DNA from: Rhizophagus clarus
Taxonomy: Eukaryota; Glomeromycota; Glomeromycetes; Glomerales; Glomeraceae
DNA: 64,000 bases
Direction of reading: 5' to 3'
Assembly: GCA_015698045.1 (NCBI GenBank)
Contig: BLAL01000034.1
Span: 1,736,001 to 1,800,000, forward strand
Of the stretch, positions 1 to 13,051 are shown in pieces. The position numbers and the translations under genes were made by a program. The first letter of the stretch is position 1. Each line of letters starts with the position of its first letter. Below the pieces are notes generated by a model that was not told where the DNA came from, did no database searches, and saw only the letters and a list, made by a program, of their open reading frames with translations.

Positions 1-2977
1 AGGTATTGCACGGACAATTGCTGCTTGATTATCGTGGTTTTGTCCATTCTTTAAGACCAATAAATGACTTGAAATTAATTGAATTTAACAAATACGTTAC
101 AAACAGCTTTGTAATTTTTTTTCACCTTAGATATTGAAGAAATCTGTTCAATATCTTCGATACCAGATGTTGAAGACTCTTCGCTCTCCCGAGTGATTTG
201 AACTTTTTCAGCACCTTTCTTACGTCTACGCAAATTTGTTGCTTCATCAATATTTCCGAAAGATTCAGAAGAAGAAACGTCTGATGATATAATAGGTTCT
301 GATATTATGTGATGCGCGCTTAAACTTGATGTCATTCTTGTGGCAGTAGTAGAATTGTTTGTTGAAATAGGAGCTGATAATGGTCCATCCACATATTCTT
401 TATTTGATAATAAGATTATATATTATATATAGGGGTACAAACAAGTTGCGATTTTCCTTTTCATAATAAAAATATAGTTCAATATAATAAATGATTGTTT
501 CTATAAATAATTGGAAATTGTTAAGTAATTGGTGAAATAACAAAAAATTTCGATTGAATTGCGTGATAATCAATTAGTTATACATACACCTGTAGTTTCA
601 TTATAAACGTTTGTTGCAAAATTTTGCCGAATATCTTCAACAGATTTCAATATCTCATCACAAGAAGGCCTACTTTTTTTATTCCTCGATAACAATCGTT
701 TAATCAAATTTTTAAGTTGTTGAGGAATTTTACGCGAAGAACTTGGAAAAAAATTATTTTCAGGAAATGATACACTAAAAAGAAAAAAAAAAATTTCATC
801 CGTTGTTAAAATAATGGTGGGTACTATATAACATTTCATAAATAGCTAACCTTTCGAAATGTAAAATTTCTTGTTTCAATAAATCAACATCATCCACTTG
901 ATTATAAGGAAGTCTTGAATAACAAAGATAATAAAGAACCATTCCCAAAGACCACATATCAGACTTTTGAGAATAATCTTTATAATATTTTCCATCCATA
1001 TCAACTATAAAAATAATCTTTAAAATTAATTAATATTAAAAGATAGTATTTAAGTAATAAATAAATCACCAGTTAATAATTCGGGTGCCATAAACTCAAG
1101 GGTTCCAGTTGCGCCAGTTCTCTCGCGTTCTGAAAGTTGATCTAATATTTCACATTCTCCAAAATCTGATATCAAAACTCTTGGTCTAAATAATAATTTA
1201 TAAATTTACTAAACGTTAAAGAGATGAGTGACATTAATAAATATTAAAATACTAACATATTATCTCTCCCTTCATCATAGTGTAATAACAAATTTGAAGG
1301 TTTTAAGTCCCTATGCACAATACCGTGTCGATGTAAGTGAGCCAAACCCTCACAAATATCTATAAACAGTGACCAAATTACTGGTAATTCTAAATAACGT
1401 TTTTGTAATGCATTATTAGAAGAATTTGTTGTTGATTGTTCATGTGCTTGTCTCATTCTTCTTGCACGCAATAAACGTTCTTTTGCACTAAGATTTTTCT
1501 CTGAACCATGTTGCGTTGTAAAAGTTGAAAATCGTTCACCGATATATTCTTCTAAATTCCCTCCATTGGCACATTCCATCAAAATAAATAAACATGGAAC
1601 TTGTGGACCAAACTTTGTTAATTGATGATATTCTAACCAAGCATGCTTATAATCCACAATGTTCGGATGATGTAACTTTTCTAATAAATGAACTTCTCTT
1701 AACATTCTGACTAACCATGAATGATTATCACCAACGGCAACTTTCTTAATAGCATATTCTCCCAAATGTACGTTATCCAGAACATGCTATTGAATATTTT
1801 TTTTAAAAAAAAAAGTTATTTAGAACAACGCCTTTATAAAAAGTCCATTTAATATTTACCTTACAAAGGTAAACAGATCCACGAAATCCTCGTCCCAGTT
1901 TTTTTTCTTCAATAAAAAATCTCTCATAATATCCTTGATTAAACGAATTTTGTGAAAGGTTAGAATGTGTTTCAAAATCTGGATCTATAGATGATGATGC
2001 TGTTGAAGATTCTGCAAAAGAATGTGATGAAACGGTGTGCGTAGAAAATGTGGATTGTCCGATTATGGGTGATGTTTCGGGTTGAATGCTTGAATTAAAA
2101 TATTGAGAATTTAAATTCAAAACATTTAATTGAAAATGTAGAATTAAAAGTTATAAAACAAAATAAAACAAACCTTTCGGAATTTCCTAATAAACGAAAA
2201 TAATTTCTATGCATAAAATCTGGTCTTAAGGTCTTTGGTATTGTATTAAAAATTAATAATATTATTTTAGTTCAACATATATAATATATATATATATATA
2301 TGTACATAAAATAAATAAAATTTTAAACATACACTAGGCATATGATTAGTTGGTTCATAAGTTCTTCCGCATGCAAGACAGAAAGATGATGTAGTCAACG
2401 CCTTATTTTATTTAAGATTAATTGAATGTAAATTTGAAATCAATACATTCAAACTAAAACTTGTTTGAAAGAATTAAACCTGAGCCTGGGATGATAACGG
2501 ATTATCCCTTGGTGGTAAACGTCTAACCGAAACGCGTCGATTAGTAGTATTATAAAGGACCAACTGACCAGCATTTTCATTGCGCCTAAAAATTTAAATA
2601 TATAATTGAAAAAAAAAATAAAATTATACAAACAAAAACATATTTATAACCTTATTTAATTATAAAGAAAACACGCACAGAATGACCGTCCACTCTTTAG
2701 AGTAAGGGACAAGTTCATTATGACTATCAATACCACCATAAGTAGCGCTACTGGATTGAGAAGCACTTCCTTCACCAGCTTGGCCGTAAGTGAAAGTATT
2801 TCTTCTAGATCTTATTATTCTTCCTGGTGGTGGTTCATATAAGAAAGGGCTAGGTTCAACAGTGAAAGGTTGAGCACTCGGAAGGATCGTTGTTATTTTA
2901 TCAGAATTATCAGAATCAACATCATCAGGGGATAATACTACATTCTGTAAATTTTTAGAATTTTTTCGTGATTTCAT
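1..2977 (-). CDS. IKS1: Iks1-type serine/threonine protein kinase, spliced, 3' end beyond the left edge
   Basis: Spliced model on the minus strand: 2679-2977, 2480-2585, 2333-2401, 2174-2232, 1860-2088, 1786-1257, 1185-1070, 1004-851, 774-590, 397-126, 48-<1. All phases match, giving 689 codons before the window ends. Residues 95-135 carry the Iks1-like EWTVILRNENAGQLVLYN block. A CxxCGR pair follows at about 143-148. The kinase domain shows the glycine loop LGRGFRGSVYL (about 243-253, end of exon 5), the AIKK lysine (about 268), HRDLKPSN (about 412-419), DFG (about 438-440) and MAPELL (about 463-468), with the DMWSLG helix in exon 8. A low-complexity Ser/Thr-rich stretch and a basic LRRRKKG patch follow the kinase domain. 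All key catalytic residues are present, so an active kinase is expected. The family is known from yeast Iks1; its substrate is not defined here. The start is the ATG at 2977, upstream of which no further exon is needed. The last exon (48-1) is inferred from phase only. Confidence 0.88.
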
Positions 2978-4545
2978 TTCTAAGAAACTTGGATAAATTT
3001 AAAAAATATCAGAGAAACAAATAACTGATTAGAATTCATCGTGGGGAAATTTTTAAGTTGCAGATCAAAATATGATCATTTGTGTTACAGCACTAGTTAT
3101 TCCCGAGGATCAATGCAAGTTAGTATCACCAAAGTTTTTGTGAAAATTGTCCTTAAAATGATAAACATTATAGTTGAATAAAAATAAATATACTAATTAA
3201 TATATTCAAGGAATCTCTAAACTTAAGGTTCGAAATATTCGAAAGCCATTTTATATAAATATTCAGGTATAATTGAAATGAAATAGACGAAAAATAAGTA
3301 ATTTCAAAAATCTAATGAAAATTTTCTATTAAGTAGCAGAAAATTCGCTTACTATATAGAGTAAATATGCAGGATCATTAGATCTTTAAAAGACTAATTT
3401 GTCAGTTATAGTAAATAAATGATATTATAGGTCTATGCATACCACCCTGCGTAATACCCTGTGTAATATGTTTTAAAGGGTAATAATTTTAAGGATAAAT
3501 ATATCCTGATATATACGGTATTTATGGAAAGACGGATAGTAAAAACGTAACACGTGAATTAATTAATTGCACAGCTTCTTTTTTTACTAAACTTTCTAAC
3601 GGTTTTAAGCATGTTGTAACGCTAATTAATAAACATTGTACTTATGTAAATATATTGCAAATGATGTAAACGCACAACAAACAAACAAGATCTATTAACT
3701 TGTTAATAACATTTAATTCGCAAAAATTAGAAATTTCAAATTAATTTTCGGGATTTCAAAATATTTGGCTTAAAGCTATTTTTCTTTTAAATAGCGGTAA
3801 ATATCTAACATTTTTATTATTTTTAATTAATTATTCTTTTTTAATTAATTAACAAACAATAAAATATTTCTCAAAAAAGACAATGACTTCAATTTAATAA
3901 ATTAAGCGAAATACTATTTATTATCAAGATTCTGAACGGGACATAAATAGAAATTTTATTTAACATTTAATCTATTACATTAAATTTTTTTTTTCTCTTT
4001 TTTCTTTTTTTTTCCTTCCGCCGGGCACGTTTCAGAATTTGAATTATAAGCCGAAATAAATTATTTTTCATGCAACTATCGGATTTGATTGATCAAAAGC
4101 AGAATTAGGTTAAGCGTAAAAGGACCAAAGCTTGATCGAGTTAGTTTGTTTGTTACATTCTACACGTGATGGACCCTATTATTTAACTAAACTTTTTCCC
4201 GCTTTTATAAAAAGTTAGTGAAAAAAGCATACTTTTCCGAAATAGTTTCAAATTAATATATAATTCCCAATTAAAATACTTTTAATAATATTATTAGACC
4301 AATCCAATTTAAGTCAATCACATATAAAGTAAGTTAAATCATTTGGTATAGTAGATACTTATAAAAATAACATTAAATTCCTCTTCTCCCTCTTTTTTTT
4401 TCAACATACATGCACTCTCTCACACACACACATATGTACATGTAAATATATATATACGTATAATAAACATATATATATGTGTGTGGAAATTTAATTAGAT
4501 CCTTCCGAACATTTTTTTTTAAATAATTAAAGAAAATAATAAATA
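2978..4545. promoter_or_regulatory. Divergent intergenic region between the kinase and the membrane-protein gene
   Basis: About 1.57 kb separate two start codons that point away from each other, so both promoters should lie here. The sequence is AT-rich, with pyrimidine tracts at 3987-4017 and 4383-4401 and short TA and CA runs at 4421-4485. The T/C-rich stretch and TA runs lie just upstream of the plus-strand ATG at 4546. No ORF or RNA gene was recognised. Confidence 0.5.
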
Positions 4546-6383
4546 ATGTTCACTAAAACACCTTTAGACGGGGATCCTATGGTCGTCTTATATCATAATC
4601 ATTCATACTGCGATTGGAGAGTAACTTTATCTTGCGAAGATGGTCAAATGTACAAATTATTATACGTAATAAATCTCGCTTTAGCAATTTTTATTATGAT
4701 TGCATGTATAATTTTACTTTGGTATAGAATTAGTCGTCAAGGATGTACTATATTCTCTCCTAAAGTACCCGGAACTGGTTTTATTAGACCGAATCCTGTC
4801 GAAGGTTTTCTGGTTTGGGCGATATTGTGGTTGATTGGTACGCAGAATGAACGCGTAAATTTGATGCTACGCCTCATAATTAATTACTGCGCCAATATTC
4901 ATTTGGTATTTTTAATTCCTAGGTCGAATATTTTATATTTTTATTTTACGGTCTGGTAAATTGGAGGAAAATTATTTGGCATTAGAAAGTAAGTATAAAT
5001 AATATATTAAAAAACTCTAGTTCAAATAAATTTAACACTAATATGCATTATATCTCTCTCTCTAAAATTAGCATTTCAAGAACTGGTAACATATTAATTT
5101 ATTTTCAGAATATTTAAAAGTTTAATTTTAGACAATACTAATCTCCTTTTATTAGTATTGGACATGTGCTTCAACAGGTTATTATTATAAATTACTATAA
5201 ATAATTTTTTTTTTTTTTTTTTGTTATATTAACAATCCTTTTCGTAATTTAGGTTGTGCGTGGTTTGTTGTTGGAACATATTTACAAATTGGAAATCATC
5301 TAAATTCGAAACAAAGACCATGGCGCCCAAATAACAAATTATCAGATGGATATCTTTTATTAATGACAATAGTTGTACCGATAACAATATGGCCAATCGC
5401 AGCTATAAGCGGATATTTTAGAGATAATGAAAATGCGAAAATAGCAGATATATTAATATCAATAAGATACTTATTCTGGAGTATATGGCTTGGTTTTGGT
5501 GCTATGGGAACATTTTATTTTGGTAGAGAGTTATGTATTGTATTAAGTTATCATATTTCTGTCGCAAAGGAAAGTAATCATATTACTGCTGGAAGGGTAA
5601 AAAGAATGCAATCGGGTTTAAAAAAGATTGAATTCACTTTATATATAATAATGTTGACTTATATATATTATTTTACATATTGTACTACTGTTTCAATATT
5701 TCGCACATGGATAATTACTCATTCTAAAATATTGAGCATTATCATGTTTGTAACCTACGCTTTTTCTAGTCCTCTTTGCATTATATTCGTTGTAGCAACG
5801 ATAAGCATAAGGTAATTTCCTTTCTTTTTCCCTAAAATTATTATTTTTACATTTTTTACATCGAGAAATAACTTATTTTTTACATATTAGGATAATACAA
5901 AGTCGTAAAAGAGAATCATCAACTACTAATAAATTAATTAATGATAATAATAATAATGTTATTAATATTAATAATAATTCCCTTTATATAAAGCGATTAA
6001 GTAATACTAGTACACATTTAATATCTGCTAATGATAGTTCACGTAAAAATCGTCCGGTTTCGAACGTTAATGGACTTGCACAAGATATACCAGAATTAGA
6101 TTCAATTACTTCAGCGATTGCTCACTTGGACCAACATCAATTTGATGATCTAGTTGCTTACACTCAATTTAATACTAATAATAATATTAACCAGATCGTT
6201 GAAGAAATTGAAAGAAACGGATCCGGATCTGGATCTGAACCCGGATATGGATCCGGATATGGATCTGGATCTGAACACGAATATGAATTAAAAGAAGAAA
6301 AGTTAATAGGACAACATCTTGAACAAATTGTTGTTAGACCTGCCTCCCCTACTATTCCTATTTTTTCAATTAATACAAAATAA
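4546..6383 (+). CDS. Multi-pass (about seven-helix) membrane protein, receptor-like, spliced
   Basis: Model: 4546-4837, 4923-4988, 5253-5811, 5891-6383, 469 aa, phases 1/1/2. Hydrophobic segments begin at about residue 38 (LLYVINLALAIFIMIACI), then about 87-106, a CAWFVVGTYLQIG segment at the start of exon 3, a YLLLMTIVVPITIWPIAAI segment, a segment around LFWSIWLGFGAMGTFYF, one around YIIMLTYIYYFTYCT and one around MFVTYAFSSPLCIIFVV. This fits a seven-helix topology with an extracellular Cys-containing N-terminus and a long hydrophilic tail of about 160 residues. The tail is Asn-rich, then carries a Gly-Ser-Tyr repeat and an acidic stretch. That layout suits a G-protein-coupled-receptor-like sensor, but no diagnostic family motif was recognised, so function is inference. 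Intron 2 is unusually long (264 nt) and contains a possible 46-nt extra exon that would break the frame. Confidence 0.75.
6216..6279 (+). repeat. In-frame 6-bp-based Gly-Ser/Gly-Tyr repeat
   Basis: Imperfect repeats of ggatcc/ggatct/ggatat encode alternating Gly-Ser and Gly-Tyr pairs with two Glu interruptions in the tail of the membrane protein. The unit length is a multiple of three, so copy-number change would alter tail length without breaking the frame. Confidence 0.8.
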
Positions 6384-7426
6384 TATTATATAATAGAAAT
6401 AAATATTTTTTTTATTGCATTTGTACTTTAAAAAAAGGATATTTTTCATTGTATATTTAGATTTATTTAGATTACTTAGATCATTTAGATTATTTGGTAT
6501 AATTTACACTTTCACATCATTGAGAATATAAAAAAAATCGATTAAGAATTAATAATATATAAATATTAAATTTCTTAATATACAAAAAAATTTGGTTATT
6601 GCGTATATAAATTAACAACTAAAAAAAAAAAAAAAATTATTTCTAAATTTTCGAAAGTATAAAAATATTACCGAGAAAAATCCCAATAAATATCGATATT
6701 GGCTATCGTAGTAGGATATTTTTTTCAACTTTATGATCTTAGTAATAACATTAAATAAATTGTAAAAAGAAATATTTCAACGTACGAACAGGATTACCGG
6801 CAAATATTTCGAAATCGAATCGAGGAAATTCTTGTTTTACTCAAATATTTGAATATTTGATTCAAATTGGTCAAAATGAAAGAATAATAATTCCAAATAA
6901 TGTAATTCAATACGAGTAATGGTTCCTAAAATATATATAAGGAAAATAAAATAAAATAAAGAAAAAAATAACGAATATAAAAATTCAAATATTGTGGGTG
7001 GGTTGACTATTTAAATATAAAAATAATATATATGTATAATAATCATGACGAAGTACATATAATACACGTAGTTGCAAACAACAGTAATAAAATAGAATAG
7101 AATAATAAAAACAATAATAAAATGGTGAAATCGAAATGTTCAGGCTAACGTGTTACAAGATAATAATAATAATAAAAATATGTATATGTATATATACTAC
7201 AAAAGACCCATCCGCCAATGAAACCTTTTTTTTTGTAGGATTTTATGATGGAACAAAATCTATCAAAATTTTTTCTCTAAAATAAAGAAAAGATGAAATA
7301 AGACTGAACAACAACGTACATTGAACTGATCCATATTTAGTCCCCTTTACCATAAGTTATCCATACCTATACCACAAGTCCATAAAGTAAATAAAATAAT
7401 CGTAGAAAAAACGGTATTAAGGGACG
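6384..7426. other. Convergent intergenic region, two 3' ends
   Basis: This holds the 3' untranslated regions and terminators of the membrane-protein gene (plus strand) and the HSF-type gene (minus strand). AT-rich, with an A tract at 6620-6635 and short AAT/TA runs. No ORF, RNA gene or element was recognised. Confidence 0.5.
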
Positions 7427-8877
7427 CTACACTGCATTACTAAATATTTCTTCACCATATTCTGATCCAGCATGACTGCCACCAGGACTACAATAAAGCG
7501 AGCTGCTACCATCCATTTCGTCATCTGATGGATATGCCATTGGTGAACCCGGGGAAGGACTCGGTGGTAAAGGTGTATTTACAGCCTGGTTAAGAGAAAA
7601 TGAATTAGGAGAAAGTGGTGGCATTGGACTAGATAATATTGAGTTTCCCATAAAGGGACTCGCAGGGAGCTGAATGTTCAATGGGCTTTGCCCATGTGGA
7701 CTGTTTTGACTAGATGATTGACTTGGTATATTAGTGTTTACCGTCAACGGCGTCGACGGACGCTGTGGCATTGGATGCACTCCTTGTTGTGTTGATAATT
7801 GGTTTAAAAGGAAACTCATATTGGTATGGTTATTCTCTGGTGATGTGATATATATCGGTGGCCGTTCAGGTTCAGGTTTGATTTCAAAATTATCAAAATT
7901 CAGTTCAAATGGAACTTAAAAATAAATAAAATTTATTATTATATCAATAAATATTTTTCCCTAAAATTTATTATTTATTGACCCTCTATATCATACACCA
8001 CAAACTCACGTGTTGTTGTTGACCCTTGATTCTGCATAAATTCCCACATTCCTTTCATCCAATTTTGCTGCAAAGTCTGTTTTCGTTTCGTATCCGCCAA
8101 ATCCCTCATAACCTCGGCAAAATTTTCCTGTAATTGTCTAATTTGCTGAATTAATTCATTTTGTGCAACTTGCATCATGGCAAGATGTGCATGTAAATCT
8201 CCTGTTTCTCGTCGTAGAGTTTCTGACTCCATAGCTTTTCTTTTAATATCATCTAATAAATCTGGACGACCGCGCAAAAACTTTGGGTGAGAAAATTCCC
8301 AAATTTGATTTTCCGCTAGCGTACGATGTCCACGAGGTGATTTATTCACTTTGTGAAAACCATACCTAAATTAGAACGTTAATAAAATTAATGAAACAAA
8401 TTCTCAACTTAAGTAAAAGTAAAATAGTAAACAAACTTACATATTTAGTTGACGAACAAAACTAGAGAAATTATTGTGTTTAAAATGCTTTGGTAGGACG
8501 TCACGAGAAAATTCCATAATATTACATACTATAAAGGACGACCCCGTATAATTCCAAGCGATAAGATGTTGATATTGTTTGTCAACAACCATACTTAAAG
8601 ATCGGAAATACGCAATGTTAATATTTACCAAGGAAAGAAAATAAACCAGTAATTGAACCACGATTAGCCAGTTGCAAACCAATTACCTTGACGCAACAGC
8701 TTAGTTTTTTAAAACTTAAACTTACTTGTACAGCTTATGAACAAAAGTATTGCTACTCATCTTAACAGGTTGTGTGGAAGGCGGCTGAAGGGACATGAGA
8801 TTCTGATTTTGGAAGTGTGATTGTGGTGTAGTAGGTGTTGTGGGTGATGAGGGTGAAGATAGTTGATACGCGCTCAT
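7427..8877 (-). CDS. Heat-shock-factor-type transcription factor, spliced
   Basis: Model: 8877-8726, 8593-8441, 8365-8010, 7914-7427, 382 aa, phases 2/2/1, all with gt..ag introns. A Ser/Thr/Pro/Gln-rich leader of about 40 residues precedes the HSF DNA-binding domain (about 43-140): FVHKLYNMV, then [37 protein letters not shown] and a C-terminal IWEFSHPKFLRG. The exon 2/3 junction falls inside the LNMYGFHKV recognition region. A coiled-coil oligomerisation region follows (about 155-210, rich in Leu/Gln heptads), then a linker with IKPEPE that fits a sumoylation consensus, and a Pro/Ser/Asn-rich C-terminal half resembling an activation region. HSF proteins bind nGAAn repeats as trimers in the nucleus. 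No response-regulator domain is present, so it is not a complete Skn7. Orthology to Hsf1 versus Sfl1/Mga1-like factors cannot be settled here. Confidence 0.9.
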
Positions 8878-9092
8878 CTGTATAATCGTAAGCTTACCAA
8901 TTTACTAAACTTAACAACCGATAAATAAATTTCAAAAAAAATATTTCCTCCTTAATAAACGGAAATTAGTCTTTTATACTGCGTGTTGTACTATCGTCAT
9001 ATCCTGTTGCAAAAAAAACATGTTTATAATTGTGACTTGGTTACCTACCAATCTGAGAGGTTTGTAGGACAAATTTCTTTTAGAGTTGGCTC

Positions 9093-9121
9093 AGTCCTAC
9101 TATTATACAATTAGTAGGACT
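9093..9121. repeat. Perfect 10-bp inverted repeat (hairpin), HSF upstream region
   Basis: AGTCCTACTA at 9093-9102 is matched by its exact reverse complement at 9112-9121 across a 9-nt AT loop. A half-related GTAGGAC copy lies at 9064-9070. It sits about 220 bp upstream of the HSF start codon. It could be a dimeric protein-binding site or a remnant element end; the role is inference. Confidence 0.6.
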
Positions 9122-11865
9122 TTGTGTTCCGACACAATTTTGTGACACATTTTTAATGTTTAACGAAAGGGAATTACCAGGTTTTTTTAGATGACGAAGT
9201 TATATATGTTGTGGTTTATAAATAAAATCATCCATTGTTATAATTGATTGTAAGTTAGTAATTTCAATTATTATTTTATTATTATTTGCAATATCCGTTT
9301 ATGCCTAAATAAGCTTTATTTTTTTCCTCTCTCACTACTTCTTTACCAAGATTCAGTATTCGTGCGTTAATACCATAAATGGATAATTAAGAAATTTCAC
9401 CATGTATGTCTACTAATTAATTTCCGAACCAATCATAATAATTCGTATTTCAAATATATTGTCTCACCTTATATTGGAATCTTTCGATGTGAAACAACAA
9501 GCACCTATAGAGTGTTTTTAGATTTGGATCAAAAGAATTTCTTTTCTGCATATTTATGCTATGAAATAGATAACAAAGAAACTGTATAATGAAAGTTATT
9601 GTCCAAGTCTTTCAAAAAAGCCTAGTTTAAAATTATATTCGGTGCGATATCCTAAATCTAATAGAATTAAGATTTTTTAGGTCGCCCCGCCCGTGTCTTT
9701 TAATCTTATTTTTATTTAATGTTTTAATTGCAGATATTAATTAATTAAAAATTTGAAACTAAAGAGATTTACATCTATCCTTTAAATTATTTTGACCAGT
9801 TAATTATTAGACAAGTGTTTACCTTTGAAATATCGAATTTTTTATATTTAAAATGCATATAAACGGTTATAAAAATATAATACTATACAAAATATTTCTC
9901 AGATTTATTTCATACATCTTAGTTGATTACTTATACTTCAATATTTAATTTATTCATTATAATAAACCAATATTGGAGCCATATAGAAAAAAGCCTGAAG
10001 GATCAAAACAAATTCTAAATGTTAGGTTAAAGGAATGATTTTAATGATAAAGAAATTTTATTATATATTAATATATACAAGTAGGTATATTTGGCTACTA
10101 AACTACTATTTTTCTTTTTTAAAATATTTATAAAATATATTAATAAAATTTCTTTTTAAAAAGCTACTTGCAATATTTAAGCTAATTTTAATAGTAGCTA
10201 TAAAAAATTGCAATTTAAAATCCATTTAAATTTTATATATTATTTAAAATTAAAATTTTAAATATCAGATATATTTTAATTAAATTAACTCAAATAGAAG
10301 ATTTTATAAACATGTAAAAAACAAAAGAAAATAATAGCATTATAAAAACCATCTTACTATTTCAAAATTATAAATTATTTATATAGGTTCCTGAATAATA
10401 ATTATAATTAAAGTTACATTTTACTATATTTTTAACTTTATTTTTTTTCTAATATTTAATTTTATTAAGTTAATATTAAAAAAAATATGTCTTTAAAAAG
10501 AAAAATCTTTTGATATTAAAATCTTATAAGTTTAAAATAAAACTTATTATATAAGTAAAATTTGGTTAAAAAATATAAATTTTTTTATTATTAATATATA
10601 TAAATATACAAAAAAAATAAAATTTTATATTAATAAATATTATTTTTTAAATTATAAAATTATAAATAATAGTAAGTCAATTTCTTTATTAGAGTTTTAT
10701 ACCTATAACTTTTAAATTAAATTTAAGATATTAATAATAAAATTTTAAAAAATTTTAACATAAACATATAATTTTAATTATAATTATATGCTCAAATCTG
10801 TAGAATCAGTTTAAATTAAGAATTTATATATAAAATTTAACAAAAAAAAATAAAAAAATGTGACTTTTGTTTTATAATTTCCTAATTCAAATTGTATTAT
10901 ATAATCATCTATAAAAAAATAATTTTTTACTTTTGAAATAATAAAATATATCTCATAAATACATAAATAATGTAAAAGTCAATAATAGATTTTTAAAGTT
11001 AATAATAAGTTTATAGTACAATCAAAAATTTTATATTGTTTGCATATTAGATATAATAAATAATTATTTTTTTTACTTTTTAATATTTACTATTATGCAA
11101 AAAAAAATAATAAAAAATTATAAAGATTTAGGATTATGGATTAAACTTAATATAATTTATTTATTTATTCTTTATATCATATTTTAAAAAATTTTAAGAC
11201 TGTTTTAAATAATAACAAAAGTTTATTATGATTGTTAATTTTAAAGTTAGATAAATTTTATTGTTTAAATATTTGAGAAGATGAAGAAGCTTTATATGAC
11301 CTTTATTTTTTATTAATAAAATAATTTTTTTTTTAATACTATTAAAATTATTACTGATTTAAATTATATTAATTTATAAGAAAAATAATTTTTTTTTTAA
11401 AAAATAAATAATTTATTATAAAAATAAATAATTTAATTAATATTAAACCTATTTTTATAAAAATACTGTAATTAAATATTATCCAAATTTGCTTTTATTT
11501 GAATATAAATTTTCTTGACTTAAATAATCTACTATATAATTAAAAATATTTGTAATATTTAAAATACTTATATAAATAAATTTAAATTATATAACCTTAT
11601 TTTTATTGGCCATATAATTATTCAAAAAAAAAAATTTTACTTTCTGCAATTTTGTATTCCTAAAAAAAAAATTTCATATTATACAAATTTCTAAAAAAAA
11701 AAAATTTTCTTTTGCAAAAATCTAGTCAAATTGGTTTTACATGTTTTTTAAAAAAGAAAATTTATATAATGATCATTTAATTCTAACCAGCATTATAACT
11801 ATTATTACAATTAAATAAATATAAAAAAAAACAAAAAAATAAATAATTTTTTAAAAAAAAGATAA

Positions 11866-11985
11866 TTAAGAATTAAATTAGAGTTAAGATTAGAAAGAGA
11901 AATTAAGGTTAGAAATTAGGGTTAAAGTTAAGAATTAAGTTAGAAATTAGAATTAAAAATTAGAATTAAGATTAGAGATTATATA
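11866..11985 (+). repeat. Degenerate short tandem repeat of TTAGAATTAAG/TTAGGGTTAAAG type
   Basis: About eight loosely repeated 12-16-nt units read as AAGAATTAAATTAGAGTT, AAGATTAGAAAGAG and AAATTAGGGTTAAAG. One unit contains TTAGGGTTA, but the run is too degenerate and too A-rich to call a telomeric tract. Confidence 0.45.
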
Positions 11986-13051
11986 TTATTTTATTAATTA
12001 ATATCAACTTAATGTGAAATAGTAGACTACAGCTAATAAAATATTAAAATATATGATTTTTTTTAACATTTTACATATATTTATTAAATTAATTTATTTT
12101 ATATTATTTATTGATTATTTTTATAATAGTTTTTAAAATTTTTTATATAAAAAATAAAGGAAAATAAAGCAATTTAAGATCAATTTTACAAATTTACAAA
12201 TATGTTATCTAGAATTTTATTTATATAAGACTAAATAAATAAAATTTTTCATTTCTCATGAAAAAAATACTAAATTTAACCTGGCCGCCTAGAAAACAAA
12301 TTCATTTTTTAAAAAAATTTAGTCAATCTCTAAAAGGTAATTAACTGATTTAATAAATTTTTTACTTAGATTACCAGATATAAAAAAAATTAGGTTATTA
12401 AGTATAAAAAAAATTCTTTTTTTATGACTATGATTAGATCACATGACCAAATAAAATAATTCTTTCAGAACATTTACATAACCTGTCTAATCATAAGAAA
12501 CTAATAATTTTATTCACTTAACCTAATATTTTATTAATCTTAAGTTATAAAATAATTTATTAGATTACATTAATTTATATTATTTAATTAAGATTTTTAG
12601 AAAAAAGTATTTAATAATAAAATATAGTTAAAATTATTATGATTAATTTTAGTTTAATTTAAATATTTATTAAATAATAATTAAATTAAAAATTTTTTTC
12701 TAATTTTTATTTGCTATAAAAATCTAAAAATTAAAAAAAAAAGAAAATAAAATATATTAAATAAAGTATTGAATTTAAATAATCTTAACTTATTTTTATT
12801 ATTATAATTTTTAATTTTTTTTTTTATTTCAAAGGTTATATAATATTTTATTATAAAATATTTGAATAAAAATATTACCATATCTCACAGGCCACAGTAC
12901 CCCCCCTATGTATAGTACTCCCTCAAAAAATTTGCGAGAATTTTAAAGTACCCAGGTACTTTATATAGAGAATTCCAATTTAAAGCTTAAAATTTTGTAA
13001 AATACCTGGGGTATAATACTAGATCAATATATAATGTATATTCCAGATATA

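Larger units (their letters stand above)
8878..12877. other. HSF upstream region grading into AT-rich gene-free sequence
   Basis: About 8.9-9.7 kb is the likely HSF promoter and has normal complexity, including a hairpin at 9093-9121. From about 9.75 kb onward it is almost entirely A/T with no ORF of convincing length. I see no RNA gene. A run of degenerate purine/T repeats lies at 11866-11985. This marks the left edge of the repeat island. Confidence 0.5.

Noticed and set aside
5132..5177. 46-nt block as a regular exon of the membrane-protein gene
   Set aside because: Including it breaks the frame at the next exon, whereas joining exon 2 to 5253 keeps it; kept only as a possible cassette exon.
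11866..11985. Internal telomeric (TTAGGG) tract
   Set aside because: Only one TTAGGGTTA word; the rest is a degenerate A-rich repeat.
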